Below, in pieces: positions 10,898 through 24,602 of a DNA stretch of 64,000 nt. Below the pieces are notes generated by a model. It saw only the letters and a program-made list of their open reading frames with translations, made no database searches and was not told where the DNA came from. Positions within the stretch are counted from its first letter, which is position 1. Each line of letters starts with the position of its first letter. This DNA is from Chlorops oryzae (Eukaryota > Arthropoda > Insecta > Diptera > Chloropidae): the NCBI GenBank assembly GCA_020466095.1, contig CM035806.1, positions 142,559,934 to 142,623,933 on the forward strand, read 5' to 3'. The position numbers were made by a program, and so were the translations under genes.

Positions 10898-12816
10898 TAT
10901 CATAGTAACACATCTGAATTCCACTATTTAAGAAGATTGGTGGTTATAGTCAGCCCTCATTTCTTTAAAACATAGGTAAAGGCTTATTTTGTTGTATTTG
11001 TATTTCTTAAATTACCTTTAAAAGTGCTTTATCTATGAAATTTGGGCCATTTTAGTAACCTGATCAATGGAAGTTGTCGTCCTTAATAATTCCATTCAGA
11101 AGAATCAACCAAAACAACAACAACAAAAATTCTTTAACGAATAAGTTGATAATTATCGTCTAATTACGCAAGCTCAATTAAATATTGTTTTTGATAAAAT
11201 TTATTATTGGCCCTTATATTTATAATACCAGAATTTATGAATTAAAAGGAAAAAAGGTTAAAATAAAAGACTATTTTCATGACTAAAACCCTTTTGAAAT
11301 TTTAGTAACGTAACGCCAGGTAACGTAACGCCAGGTAATTAAGGCCAATAAAAAACGAACGACAAACGATTTTACAATTTTAAAACTTGGAAAATGAACT
11401 CTTATATTTTCCAATCTTATTGCTATAAGTTCAATACGAAAAGTTTTGCGAAATTAGCAGAGTTTTGCAATCTTGTAATCTAAGTCAAAAACCCACTTCT
11501 GTTTTTCGTAACGAAACGCTAGGACACTTTTTTGCTTCAATACTCAAATCCTTATGGTCTATTGGTCTAATTTTTTTACTGAACATAGTGCTACTTTATT
11601 AGGATGCAAATATTAAAAAACTTTTTTAAATTTTGCAATTCTTCATTTAAAAAAAATTTTGTTTTTCGTTCGAATGTCACGTCACGTCAAAATGGAAATG
11701 CCCATATTCCAGTTTCCTGGCCTGACTTTCAGAACTTTTAACATTCTTTGCAGCCGTCTTAAAATACTGTACAAGTTTTACACTCAATTTCAATGCACGA
11801 AAAATTGTCAAAAAAAAAAAAAAAAAAAAATTGACCGCCAAGACAAAAGAAAACGATTAAAAGGCAAAAAACAAACAATAAAGAGAAGAAAAAAAACTCT
11901 TAAAAGAAAATCAAAAGAAAATTCAAATTTAAGACCCAACCGCTCAAAGCTAGTTTAACCAGTTGAATGCATTCAAAACTCGTTGCGACAGCAATTTCGC
12001 GAAGTCCAGCAAAAAAGAAAAACACAAAAATTAATTAAAACCAAAATTTTAAGAAAAAATAAAAAATAAAAAAAACACACACACACACAAAAGAAAGAGT
12101 GGAAGAAATTAAAGAAATGAATTCAGAGGCGTAATGTCTTCAAAATTGCTTATGATTACTAAGCATAAATTAATAGAGTCTCGCAAGTGGACGCAACGGA
12201 AGCTTTTAGTGCTGTCGATGCAACCCTGTTAATTAGGTTTTGTAAAGGGTTGAATTTTCAAACGAATATAAGTAACTCAATTAAGAGCAAAAGCAATAGT
12301 CCAAGAAATTCGAAATGAAAAAGTCGAAAAACGTGCAGACAGCCAAAGGAAAGGAAGCTAGATTATTCAATAATGAAGAAAAGCCAGATGAATAAGGGAA
12401 GGTGGAGGAGCAAGAAAAACTTTGCTTGCAAAATAATGTAGAAACAAAATTAAAATCCTTTGAACAATCAATTTAAACTTCCAGGTGCATTACAAAGCTA
12501 TGTGGGTATAAGTATACCATTAACCATTTCCTAATTATTCTTTTGTAATTCCTCACATTTCAAAAGGGAGGCGGTTTAACCTCAAGAACTACCTCGGCAT
12601 ACGCCCGTGCATACGTTGATAAAATGGCTCGGCTCACAGTTATCTCAATTCGTAAGGACCAAATTCACATTTAAAGATAACATTTCATTGAATCGCATGT
12701 AAAACAACAAAAATGCGGAGAATTCTATCAGTTCGCTAACGTCATTGTTTAAGAGAAGGCACAACGTGGTGTGATCTTTGGTATCATTCGTTTCATTTGT
12801 TCGTGGCGTTTAAAAA
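10898..12816. other. AT-rich noncoding DNA
   Basis: No gene is recognised. It holds two direct copies of GTAACGTAACGCCAGG (about 11306-11336) and A-rich and (CA)n tracts near 11815 and 12075. An A-rich, Lys-rich frame at 11659-11958 is compositional noise. Confidence 0.35.
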
Positions 12817-13116
12817 CGTTCTCTCTCTCTTTCTTTATCTCTCTTTCTTTATCTCTCTTTCTTTATCTATCTTTCTTTATCTCTCTTTCTTTATCTCTCT
12901 TCTTTCTCTCTCTCTCTCTCTCCCTCTCTCTCCTCTCTCTCCCTCTCTCTCCCTCTCTCCTCTCTCTCCTCTCTCTCCCTCTCTTCTTCTCTCTCCTTCT
13001 CCTCTCTCTCAAATCTCTCTTTCTCTCTTCTCTCTCTCTTTCTCTCTCTCTTCTCTCTCTCTCTATCTCTCTCTCTCTTCTCTTTCTCTCTCTCTTTCTC
13101 TCTCTTCTCTCTCTTT

Positions 13117-13156
<40 letters not shown>

Positions 13157-13313
13157 TCTCTCTCTTCTCTCTCTTCTTTCTCTCTCTCTTTCTCTCTCTT
13201 TCTCTCTCTTTCTCTCTCTTTCTCTCTCTTTTCTCTCTCTTTCTCTCTCTTTCTCTCTCTTTCTCTCTCTTCTCTCTCTTTTCTCTCTCTCTTTCTCTCT
13301 CTTTCTCTCTCTT

Positions 13314-13356
<43 letters not shown>

Positions 13357-13452
13357 TTATCTCTCTTTCTCTCTCTTTCTCTCTCTTTCTCTCCCTTTTT
13401 CCCATCTTTCTCCCTCTCTTTCTCCCTCTCTTTCTCTCTTTCTTTCTCTTTC
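12817..13452. repeat. CT-rich imperfect microsatellite (about 640 bp)
   Basis: Almost pure polypyrimidine CTCTCTTT/CTCTCTCTCC arrays on the + strand. Every frame stays open on both strands, so the long Ser/Leu-rich and Arg/Glu-rich reading frames here are artefacts. Confidence 0.98.
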
Positions 13453-16230
13453 ATGATTTCTTCCCTTGAAAATTGTGCATGTAAACATTGAGCACAATTT
13501 GACTCTGAAGACCTTGATCGGACTTGCATCGGCAACGGTGTTTTCAAATTGGCTAAATGGGAGAAGATGGTGGTCCATGGTGGTGGTTTTTCAATAATTT
13601 CTTTTTTGTGTTCTTCCATTTTTCATCAGATTCATTTAGATTGCCCTGTTCATTTATTTATTCTTATTTTATTATTCCATCAATCAAAGGTCGATAAAAA
13701 ATAAATGCAAACAGATGCAAATAGAAGAATCTATTAAGTGAGCTTTTCATTTTCAGTTCGAAGAAAAATACGACATTTTGGAAAATTTTTCATTCAAATT
13801 TGAGTTTTTTTTCTTTTTTCATTTTTTTTTTTTTGGCTAATGTTGTGCTTCGCTTCATCAATGTTTGGTTGCTGTTTTGAGTTTGTTGCCTCTTTAAAAT
13901 GATTTTCCTTTAGCCCGAAAGATTTTTCATAGGTAAATAAATCAGAATTTTGAAGTAGATTTTAATGAAAAGCGGCAAGAAGAGTTCGTTTTATAATTTA
14001 TTTTTATTTATTTATTTTTTGTGATTTTTTGTTTTGGAAATAAACGAACGATAACGCTGTCCTTAGTCGATTCTTTCATTCGCTGTTATTCCGAGTATTC
14101 ATTTCGATTTAATTTAACGAAATTAACAATTTGTTTGCAAAGTTGTTCGCTTCAAGGATTCAAGGACAAAATGAACGAAGGCCAGCTCATCAACAAACGC
14201 CCCCAATGCAATTAAATAGCTTTTGTAGAGCCACAACCCGTTTTTGTCGTCTATCAGAGTCAGTCCATCATCTCCATTGGGAAATTGCGCTGATTTTTTG
14301 AGCCCTCGATTCGGCAATTCATGTCACGAAGCCCGCCAGCCGTAAAATTCACACTGATTGAAAATGAATGAATGGTTAAATAAAATGTAAATTGAACTCA
14401 ATAAACAATTGATCGAGGGGGCTTCGATTTCAGCTTCAGCACGGAAAATAAACGCATACAGAAAATAAGAGAAAACCTCAATGTATAATGGCAACAATGT
14501 ACATAATCAAGCGCATGAACATATTTTCATTTTGAGTGCCTATTAGCAACTGAAATGAAATGACTTTTTAAGCCATAATCACAACCAGTAGCATAGGTAA
14601 AAACCAAAAACAAAAACAAAATCATCTAAGCCAATTCAAAAAAAAAAAAAAAAAAAACAAAAGAAAACCAAACATTTTTTTTTAGGATTTCAGCGATGCG
14701 ATGGCAACGGCAACAGCATCGACAATTTGAACAATGGCTTGTTGTGTTGTGATGGATTACCGAGGAAATAATGTTCAAGAGCGTTCTTGTCATTCAAACC
14801 GTCGGAAATCTTTTTTCCGTCTGTCATATTAAAATGTCAAGAACTGAATTAAAAAATTTTCTATAATAATTGAGAGCAATTATTTACAATACAATAATAT
14901 CAGAAGGAGCAAGCGGTCGCAGTGCGTATACGTAATGACTTTGCACGCGGTTCGATGGAATGATTCTGTCGTTGCTCATACGACAGGTTGACTCGTTCAA
15001 ATTGGAAAACATTTCCGACGAACACTTCATTTTAAAATGGAATTTTTTAATTGTTCCAAATAAATGCAAGAACATATGCAATTTCAGAGGAATTTTATGA
15101 CAATGGAATCACTTTCTTTTCAGGAGGTTAACCTGTTTTGAAATAATCGTTTGGGAATCATTCCTTTTACTTTGGTTTAACATTTGGATTTTCTACGAAA
15201 ATCTAAGCAACACTTTGTTATGCAATTCTTTCAATGATGCAGGAACGAACGAAGAAAAGGCAAAAAGAAAATATGCACACAAAATGGCAATTAAAATCGA
15301 AATTACATAATCCGTTACTAAAATTACTGTTGCATAGTGCGATCATAAAATTTGAATTCACAAGTGTTTACTTAATTCACGCCACGCCAAGGCATTTTAT
15401 AATTAACGCTAATAAAAGGCACAAGCGACGAGAGGTGGGAGGTGGTAGTCGGGTGGCGGGCGGCGGCGGCGGGCAGCGTTTACACGGACAGGAAAACAGA
15501 GAATACGGCAATCGAAGAATACCGGGCAAAACGAGAAGGGGAAGAGCCAAAAGCAAGACTCAGGAAAATCAAACATATAGTACTTAAGTAAATAAAAAAT
15601 AATAAAAAAAAAAATGAAAAGAAAGAAAAAAGGAAAGATATAATAATAAAAGAGCATTCGAAACTGGAAATTTCAATATTTTTTTCCAAACACACACACG
15701 CACACAATCATGTTCATTAGTGACTCTATATGTATTTGTACACAGACACATGTGTGTCTACAAAATACTTTATCGGAGGTAAGCGATCGATTTATCGAAA
15801 ATTTAAAGCATTTTACAACGTATTATTTCAAGATTTACTTAATTCAATTGCATTTTATAGACACTCAAGTGAAATATTAAACCGTTTACGTTTATTATAG
15901 CCACAAATAAGAGCAGAAAAAACAGCACAACTTAAATCGCGGTCACACTTTGCGACATCGAGTTGAAAGTAACCCGTACCAAATCTAACAAAAACAAAAA
16001 AAAAAATTTGGAGATTTCCTAAATCGATCAAGTTCTTTCAGGAACAGCAGCAAAAATTTTGTTAACATTCGATGACCACAAAAATATGTCACAGTGTATT
16101 TGAAGTCTGTGTTGCGTTTGGAAGTCATTCGAATCATTCTTATCACATCAAAAGAGTTTATTGAGTGATTTCAAAGTTTCCAAAGAAAGTTCTTAGTGGC
16201 TTCTGAATAATGTGCATTTGTATTTATCCT
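13453..16230. other. AT-rich noncoding DNA
   Basis: No gene is recognised. A GC-rich GGTGGCGGGCGGCGGCGGCGG patch near 15450 sits in a frame at 15234-15587 that has no domain and no splice partner. Otherwise the sequence is T/A tracts and single-copy-looking DNA. Confidence 0.35.
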
Positions 16231-16352
16231 TAAGCGCGTGAGGGACAAATTTTTCATCGCATAATTTTAACGATTTATAGGATTTACTATTTAAAGTATT
16301 GATATAAATCGTTTAAATTGTGTATGGACTAATTTTGTCCCCACATGCGTTA
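16231..16352. mobile_element. hairpin MITE
   Basis: Inverted arms GCGCGTGAGGGACAAA and, inverted, GCATGTGGGGACAAAA lie about 80 bp apart. The inner part also pairs around AACGATTTATA. It is flanked by TTAA on the left and TTAG on the right, which suggests an eroded piggyBac-type TTAA target. Confidence 0.6.
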
Positions 16353-16451
16353 GAGAAAAGGAAGGAAAAGGGGGATTTTTAAGCTTAATCATTTCTCTTT
16401 TTTTTTTTGTGCTCTATTCTGTGAATGAATGAAAGAAGGAACTCAAAGTTA

Positions 16452-16816
16452 CAGTGGACGCCCGGTACTCCGACAAACGTTTTGCAGGCTAGTGTCGAAC
16501 TATCGAATTCATCGGATTATAAAGTGCCACCTAAGATCCCCCATAGTCCGGAATTTCTTACAAAAAAATACCTTTTAATAATCCGGCAATAACAAATTCA
16601 ATTCAGATTCAGATTCTATATGTTATGCTCTGATAAGAGGCCCTTAAGCTCCACAGGGAACCAAGGACACAAGAAAGTAAAGTAAAGTACTCTGAAGTAC
16701 AAATTTCGATATTTTTCAATATCGAGTCGAATTCTGATGACACCTCCTGAATAACAGTCATGTCAGATTGCAGGGGTGTCGGAAAAGCCAAGGGCTGGAA
16801 TAGCGATTGTCCACTG
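16452..16816. mobile_element. pogo/Tigger-like MITE
   Basis: The ends CAGTGGACGCCCGGTA and CAGTGGACAATCGC (inverted) are bounded by TA on both sides. CAGTGGA-type termini with a TA duplication are characteristic of the pogo branch of Tc1/mariner. No transposase remains. Confidence 0.7.
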
Positions 16817-17546
16817 TACCTACATATCCTACAGCAGGCTAGATAAATCACAAAGCTTTATGAATTTCATTTATTTAAAGGTAATATATGAAATATAAAA
16901 ACATAAATAGTTTACTAATTCAACAAATGAAATGAAATGAATACTCGTAGATATTAATATTGAGAAGAAAAAGTGAAACTCACATTTCTGAATCAGCGTT
17001 CTCGAACAGTTCAGCTGGAGCGTTCATCCATTCAAGCCCACAGCATATCCGAGTGGTGTCGTCCGATTATGAAAACTTTCGACATCATTTATGGAAATTA
17101 TTTTAACACAATATTTTAATAAATTTTTTTTTTTTAATTATTAATTTTTTTTAATGTAATTATCGTGGATATATTTTGAATCTTTTTTAATTGGAATTCA
17201 ATGAAACACAATAAGCACAGAAATGAAATTTTAAAAATGTTTTTTTTTTCAATCACTTTTCTGGAATTTTTGGTGAAGGATCTTGATAAAAATATCGTGC
17301 AAAAACTGAAAAGAAACAGCGAAAAAGAAAACAAACAAATTAAATTACTATAAAATTAGAACAAAAAAAATTTTTTAATATATTGAGAAGAGAGAAAAAA
17401 TGTAAAAGCGATTCTAAAATTAAATTGATGTTTTTTTATAACTTTAGATTCACGGCGGCGGGACTATTTGCATTTTTTTTCCATTAAATATCGTCCTCCG
17501 GCAAAGGAAAGTCTTACAATAGGGAATAATTGATCACTCATTTGCT
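16817..17546. other. AT-rich noncoding DNA
   Basis: Nothing is recognised; long T and A tracts. Confidence 0.35.
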
Positions 17547-17926
17547 CTTTCTCTCTCTCAACCTCTCTCACCCTCTCTCACCCTCCCTCACCCTCCCTCA
17601 CCCTCCCTCACCCTCACTCACCCTCACTCACCCTCACTCACCCTCTCTATCTCCTTCTCTCCCTCCTTGTCACCCTCCTTTTCTCTCTCCTTCTCTCTCT
17701 TCTCTCTTCTCTCTCTCTCCTTCTTTCTCCCCTTGTCTCCCTCCTTCTCTCCCTCCTTCTCTCTCTCCTTCTCTCTATCCTTCTCTCTCTCCTTCTCTCT
17801 ATCCTTCTCTCTCTCCTTCTCTCTCTACTTCTCTCTCTACTTCTCTCTCTCTACTTCTCTCTCTCTACTTCTCTCTCTCTCTCTCTCTCTACTTCTCTTC
17901 TCTCCCTCTCTCTTTTATTGTCTCAG
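17547..17926. repeat. CT-rich microsatellite with CTCACCCTC sub-block
   Basis: Tandem CTCACCCTC (about 17575-17645) passes into CTCTCTCCTT and CTCTACTT arrays. The reading frames through it are low-complexity artefacts. Confidence 0.97.
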
Positions 17927-18584
17927 AAACCTCATTCGGAAGCGATCATTCCGTAAGCAAGAATATTAGCATATGAGCGGTAAGCACGCTGCAAATGGTC
18001 TTCACTTTTTTATCCGCATTGTATGTATACATGTACAATGTACATATGTAGTATGTATATAATTTTATAAATATATACATATAAGAATAAGTTTTTTTAA
18101 CACCTTGATCGTGTAAACAAGTTCCACGTGATCTCTTTACTTTTCACATTCCATCGTGTCTACTTTAATGAGTGCAGAACTAAAAGCATTCAAGTCAAAA
18201 TAGAGAATAGAAATGAAGATGCCAACAGCAGCATCAGTTCACGTCAATTTTTTATAAGCAATAGTAAAAGATCACTCTCTTAGAGATCACTACACTCTTA
18301 ATACATACCTCTAATGAACATACATACATTCATATATACTCTGTAGACACATACAGAACACATACATACATACATTGTACTTTAGCGCACGTCCAGCGAG
18401 CGAACTGTTATCATTCTAGATTAGATAACATGCATAACTTATAAGAAGGAAACTTAGTAACAAATAAACCTGAAAATCATCAAATGCAGGCACCCTAAAA
18501 TTCATCCATCCCAGCAGGCAAATATCTCAACGGGGCATATGGACTTATAAAAAGGTGATATTATCACTCATGAGTCTTGACTCT
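17927..18584. other. noncoding DNA
   Basis: Nothing is recognised apart from CATACATA-type short repeats near 18020-18070 and 18355-18380. Confidence 0.35.
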
Positions 18585-18788
18585 ATGGGAGTCAGAGAGA
18601 GAGAGGGAGGGAGCGAGAGAGGGAGGGAGCGAGATAGGGAGGGAGACAGATAGGGAGGGAGCGAGAGAGGGAGGGAGCGAGAGAGGGAGGGAGGAAGCGA
18701 GAGAGGGGGAGAGGGAGAGATAATGAGATGGCGGGAGAGAGAGAGACAACGGCAGGGGCAGGTTTAGGGGCAGCGGGAAAGATAGAGA

Positions 18789-18829
<41 letters not shown>

Positions 18830-18895
18830 AGGGAGAGAGAGAGAGATAGAGAGAGAGAGATAGAGAGAGAGAGATAGGAGAGAGAGAGAGATCTC
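18585..18895. repeat. GA-rich microsatellite
   Basis: AGAGAGGGAGGGAGCGAG units (18595-18700) are followed by mostly GAGA tracts. Confidence 0.97.
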
Positions 18896-19473
18896 GCTCG
18901 ACGGTAGATCGAGAGAAAAACAATTTGGTAATGACAAAGCCTTCTAAAATCCCTTTTAAATTTATATATGTACATACATATATCCACCTAAAATGTGTAT
19001 TTTTCGAGCTAAGAACAATCATTTTAACTGGGGTTAAATTTAAAAGTGATTTTAGAAGGCTTTGTCGATTGCCTAAATATCCGCTAAAATATATATGAAG
19101 CCCTTTAAAGGTTCCATAAGTTGAAAAATATTTTTCATAGTAGGTACAATATTCCTCGGATATAAGCAAAGTGCACGAAAAATAGTGGTAATAAGCGGGG
19201 CTTCTTATATGAAAATGTAAGGCAAATGACACAAATTCGCGTGCATATATCCGGGGAATTCTGTATTAATAAAAATTTCTCCCATAGATCACGACTATTG
19301 GCTGAAAATGCCATTCTGGCAGCTCTCTTCCAGATTTCAAATTCCCAACTAATAACAAAGTCACAACAACAACAACAACAACAGCAATACGCAGAAAAAC
19401 ATTCGTTTTGTTGTTTGTTGTGTTTGTTTTTGTTCTTTATGGCACAATCAACAGATTAGCTTGATCGCGTTCT

Positions 19474-19572
19474 CTCACCTTCTCTCTCTCTCTCTCCCCT
19501 CTCCCTCTCTGTCACTCCCTCTCTCTGTCTGTCCCTATCTCTCTCTCCCTATCTCACTCTCCCTATCTCTAG
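19474..19572. repeat. CT-rich microsatellite
   Basis: Short imperfect CTCTCTCCC/TATCTCTC array. Confidence 0.9.
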
Positions 19573-19968
19573 CTCACTCTGTGTCTGTTATTCTCTTGCT
19601 CTTTTCTCGCTGGTTTCGCTTTACTCTCTTACTTTCTGCCTCTAAAGATCGCTCGTGCTTGTGTTCTCTTAATCTCTAGCTTTGCTTTTGTGCATACACA
19701 CATACATACATACATGGCTCTTATGTGTTTGTAGGTGTGACTCTTCTTCATGAAAAGTAGCGACGGTAACGGGAGCAAAAGCAATAATTCTATTTTTAAA
19801 CTTTATTTTATCAACAGCAGGCGTGTTGTATACCTACAGCGAAAATATTGCCAAACAACAACAAACAACACCAGCAAGAACAACAACAATATGAACGGAA
19901 AATAAAAGCATAACAACAAAATACGTTGCAAAGGAGGGAAAAAACACACACACTCACACAGAAACGAT

Positions 19969-20460
19969 TAAGGGTGTTATATAGTCAGGCCAAGCCTGAA
20001 AATACTATAGCCGGCATGATTTTTATAACAGACCCTTAGCTTAGGGCTGTCCATTAATTACGTAAGGAAAATTTTTGACCAATTTTGACCTCAAAGTAAG
20101 CATATCTAAGCCTTAATCAAACTCCGATGGAAGCGAGCATAAGATTTTTCGCAATCCTAATTAAAGGATGGCCCCTAATACTGCAGATACCGCTTAAAAA
20201 TGGCCCGATCGGGTCCAGTGTCGACATTGTTACTCATGTCATTCCGTCAATATAGTTAACTGCTTCGGAAGGTCAAGTGCATAATGCCAGACAGACAGAC
20301 AGACAGGCGGACAGGCGAAGATGGCTAAATGGAATCTCCTTGTGTCGCTGATCATTTCAGTACACATTTTATATGGTCTATCAGAAGTGCTTCTGAGTGT
20401 TACACACGATCGCACAAACGCAATATAAATTCGATACAGAGTGTATCGGGTATAAAAAGG
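19969..20460 (+). repeat. GGTATAAAAAG/GTCY repeat family, copy
   Basis: It begins AAGGGTGTTATATAGTCAGG and ends at TCGGGTATAAAAAG. In between lie the family landmarks GGCCCGATCGGGTCCA, an (ACAG)n/(GACAGGCG) tract at about 20288-20318, and CGCACAAACGCAATATA. Inside it, TTAGGGCTGTCCATTAATTACG at about 20040 is the end of another transposon family. The paired TA-rich and GTCY-type tracts resemble the dipteran 'mini-me' elements; that comparison is from memory. Confidence 0.7.
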
Positions 20461-22879
20461 CGGACTGAATGTGAAGAACCGCAAATCATCTTACCTACCT
20501 ACATGATAATGCCCGTCCCTAACTACATTCTATACGTTCTTATATACATATGTATGTATGTATGTGATTAAATATAGGTACATACTAACAATGAATTTGT
20601 TTTTATTGTTTTTTTAAATACAAGTATTCAATAATTAAATTTTTCAATTATTGACAAAAATTATTCATTCTTCATTATATCCGACAATATATAGCGTTTG
20701 TGCGTATGTTTGAAACATCCAGAGCCAGGATACAGTTTTCATATCTTATTGGGTATACCTATTGGCGGACACGTTAGAACCTAACAACAAGTTCGAGAAT
20801 GGGCTAAATCGGGCAATTTTAAGGGATACTAATTTTATAAAATTGGAAAAATTGGGCGTGGCAAAAGGGCGGTGAGATCGTTTTATGCTCATGAAAATCC
20901 CTAAAGAATTTTTTTTTTAATAGGCTCGATCTTCTGGACTGTTTTACAAAAAATATTCAAACAAATATACATACATATGTACATGAATATGTAGGCTCGC
21001 CGGAGTGAAAAATCGGAACATTTGATTTGAAACGGATCCATATGTTTGCATATGTTGAATATTTGCTCGAATTCACGCGCAAAGGATCTTCAGTTATATT
21101 GACAATTCAGGCGTGAATATCAGTCAGTCAGATACAAATATACATATGTACATATTTGTACATGTATCTACATACATACATATTTATTATGGTCATATAA
21201 TATATTTTTGGGTTTTTGACATTATTGGCTGGGGCACTTTCCGGTCCACATAAGCCAAGGTATGCTTGCAGCAACAATTAATGAACGGAACAATCGCCTG
21301 TCCGGCGACGTGCAAAACACGTGCTTTGTCTCATGAAGTTAATTGTAGTGTTGATAAGGAAGCGCTGGACTCTGGCATCTGCAGTTTCTCTGTGTTGCAT
21401 CAGAGCTTTGACATCCGTTTGTTAAGAAATTAGGAACGAGGATATTAACGGTGGTTAAACATTTATATGGCCTGAGTCGCCAGAGTAAATTGGGGCCAGC
21501 TTTGGGCGCAAACACTAAGTGAACAATCTTCCCAATGGATTTCCAACATTCAAATGATTATGGTCATACAATAATCTCTATTCTTGAGTTATGTTCAACC
21601 GCTGACTGGACTATAAACTCAGTGAAAATGTGTTTACTTTGTTTTCGAATCTTGACCTAATTATGCTTTAGAGATTTCTGTTTATTCTTACAAAACATTT
21701 CGAAATTTATTAATTGGATTATTGGCTGATTGACAGACATACATACTTTACCTATCAAATGCATTGTGGATTGTTTTGTTTACGTATGTTAAATCGAATG
21801 CAGACGCATAGATCGGAAATCATTTTGAAATATTCATTTCCGAAAGGACACATCACAATTATGCATGTGTATATGGATACAAAATAATAAATAAATAAAA
21901 TTAAATGAAATAAATTTAAATAAAATAAAATTTAAAAAAAAAAAACCGATAAAAACAGCTTCACTTACGTTTCTTCTTCTTATTCATTTTATTTATAGTT
22001 TTGCACAATTATCAGCAAGAAGAATTGTCAGCAAATGAAACATACAGTAGCAAAACATTCTCGAACAGCTTAACTTCAATGCATACATGTATGAGTCCAC
22101 TACTTTCGGTCCTTTAAGTTGACAAAGAAAAGAAGAAATGCAGCTTTAAGGTATCATCCACTCTTAAGAGCTCTACGCTTTAAGGTAGCAAGTAAATTTC
22201 CTATATCAAACACATGTAGAAAAAACAAAGAAATACGTTGACCAACTTTCGCTGCTTGAAGGCATACATACGTTTATTTAATAGTAATCAAACCCACAGG
22301 GTTACATTTAAAGTGGTAATACGAAGTCGTTCTTTGACCAACGTAAATTGTTAACAGCTGTGCCCAATGGACTCAAATTCACAATGCAATTATTATGATG
22401 AGAATTACATATCTTTTATTACATTTGTGTCGACCTTAAATCGAAAACTCAACTCTGATTTCCTTTCTTCAAAAGAATGAGCTCTATACATCCATCGCAT
22501 TTAATTTAATAGCGTAGAGCCTATACTGCGGTATGCAGCAATAAAAGTTACCATGAGAAACATGAGGCAAAAAGAATCAAAAATTACTTCCAAGTCAATA
22601 CATACTTCACTTTTGCTTATACTAAGCTGTCAAGTAAGCGAATAATATTAAAAGTGCAGGGTTGTATCTGACTTTTCGGCTTTACTTCGCCCGAGATTCG
22701 TACAATTTACATGTTTTTGTTGCAAAATAAAAGCAAGAACAGCTGATTGCAGCTCATATTTGAAAGTAAACATGTGATATTTTTGGCATACATATTTTGA
22801 AGAATTAAAGAAGCGTGAATATAGCTGTCTCTCCCACACTTCACGAGGTTGATGCGAACAGGCTCCTAATGTAAAAGTA
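20461..22879. other. AT-rich noncoding DNA
   Basis: No gene is recognised. Another decayed family fragment with AATTGGGCGTGGCAAAAGGGCGG lies near 20850, and CATACATA-like short repeats are scattered. Confidence 0.35.
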
Positions 22880-22883
22880 TTAA

Positions 22884-23123
22884 CCCATTACAGACCGGCA
22901 TTTTTTCTTTTTTTTTCGAGTTTCGTGTTTATGATGCGTTTCTGACGAAAGTTCAAAAGCAAATGTTCAAGTAAAGTCAATGTTAGACGCGCCAAACATT
23001 TCTCTAGAAAATAAAACTGTCAAATGTGTGTCAATGTGAATTTGTTCATGTATGAGTGAGTATTGCCCGTAAAACTGCAACGTGACAAAGTGATGCCATA
23101 TGGCATCAATGTACTATAATGGG
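22884..23123. mobile_element. piggyBac-type MITE, copy 1 (240 bp)
   Basis: Ends CCCATTACAGACC and, inverted, CCCATTATAGTACA lie between TTAA (22880-22883) and TTAA (23124-23127). TTAA targets with CCC-starting ends are the piggyBac hallmark. A near-identical 243-bp copy lies at 51249-51491, so activity was recent. No transposase is encoded. Confidence 0.9.
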
Positions 23124-23127
23124 TTAA

Positions 23128-24546
23128 TTGAATATCACATTATAGGCTCTTAACAAATGAATGTGGTCGTTAAATAGTGAAAGTTCCCCATAGCTAGACA
23201 GGAACCTTCGCAGCATTTTCTATTCGCTTATGAGATAGAGATGTCGATTTACGTCGGGGGAAGGAATTTACAGACATCCTATCGTGATATTAGGAATTTT
23301 AACTGTTTCTCTATATACTGTATGGATCCATATGTATGGCTTCATATGTTTGTACAATGTATATGGAATGTCTCTCTACATGAGACAATTGTGTTAAGCT
23401 GTCAAGCGGACGGAAAAACTAAAAAGACCGCTAATCAATTCGTAGCGCCTCAAGAGTAATACACTTCGACATTGAAATTAACAAGGCGATTTAAGAGCCA
23501 AAAGACGACGGAATTTCCGCTGTGACGCAAAGGAAGCAAATATTCTCTCATGCGATTTTTTTTGTTTCTTCTTTTTTTCTTTTTGTAAAAAAAAAAACAA
23601 CGATTTACATAAAAGCGACATAAAATCATTTCAACGAAAATTTGTAAACAAAATGATAAAAATATATAGTCGTACAAGTACGAGTATGAGAGGTATAAGT
23701 TATAAGACATTATAATAATAAATACGATGGATGCTTTATACAAACAGGGCCAAACGATTGCAATCGATGCCGAGAACCTAATTCTCATTCACACTTTGAT
23801 ACATATCGACGAATTGATCTCGATAATTATCGTTTTTTTTTTTTTTTTTTTTTTCGTTGTTGAAAGAAATCAATAAAGAGGCTTCGCAGATGCGGGTAAT
23901 CACGACTTATCATGGGGAAAATAGATATGTATGTACGTTTGCTGTTTCTTTTGATCGAAACGACCAACAGAGACAACAATCCAATGCATATGTATCTATT
24001 AATTTCTACAACTTGTTGAATCATCACCATTGTCAGCGAGCATCAACATTGGCAGCAGAGATACAGAATCACACCAAAAGCAGGGAAAATTTTTATAGAA
24101 AGTACAATTTGAGAGAAAAGTTAATCCAAATAGACGAACGGAGGGACAAATGGACGTAGTATAATTCGACGGAATGTTTGACATTTGGGAAATATTGAAT
24201 ATTATGGCTCGGGTTGGAAGCAAGATGATCAAGAAGAAGAAGAAGAAGAAGAAGAAGAAGAAATTATCAAGAACATACACATGCACATATGCTTATGCAT
24301 AGGCATGGGCTTGGGCACTTGCACGGGCACGGGCGATCAAAGAAATTCTCAAATACATCCGCAATACAAACAAACAATGTTGCATTAACAGCAATGAACA
24401 ACAATAATAATAATAATAGTAATAAAAACAACAACAACAAGAACAGAGCAAGAGCAAGAAGAAAACAGCGCCAGAACAGAACGATCGTGAGAGCATTGCC
24501 AATCGAAAGAGAAGCAACTCCACGAAAGAAAAGAGTAAAGTGTATT

Positions 24547-24602
<56 letters not shown>

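Noticed and set aside
12771..13619. Very long Ser/Leu-rich and Arg/Glu-rich reading frames on both strands
   Set aside because: They come from a CT microsatellite in which no frame can contain a stop. The same applies to 17530-17976, 18564-19232 and 42048-42544.
15234..15587. 117-aa Lys/Gly-rich reading frame
   Set aside because: No domain, no splice support, and composition follows the GGC/GCGG-rich DNA.
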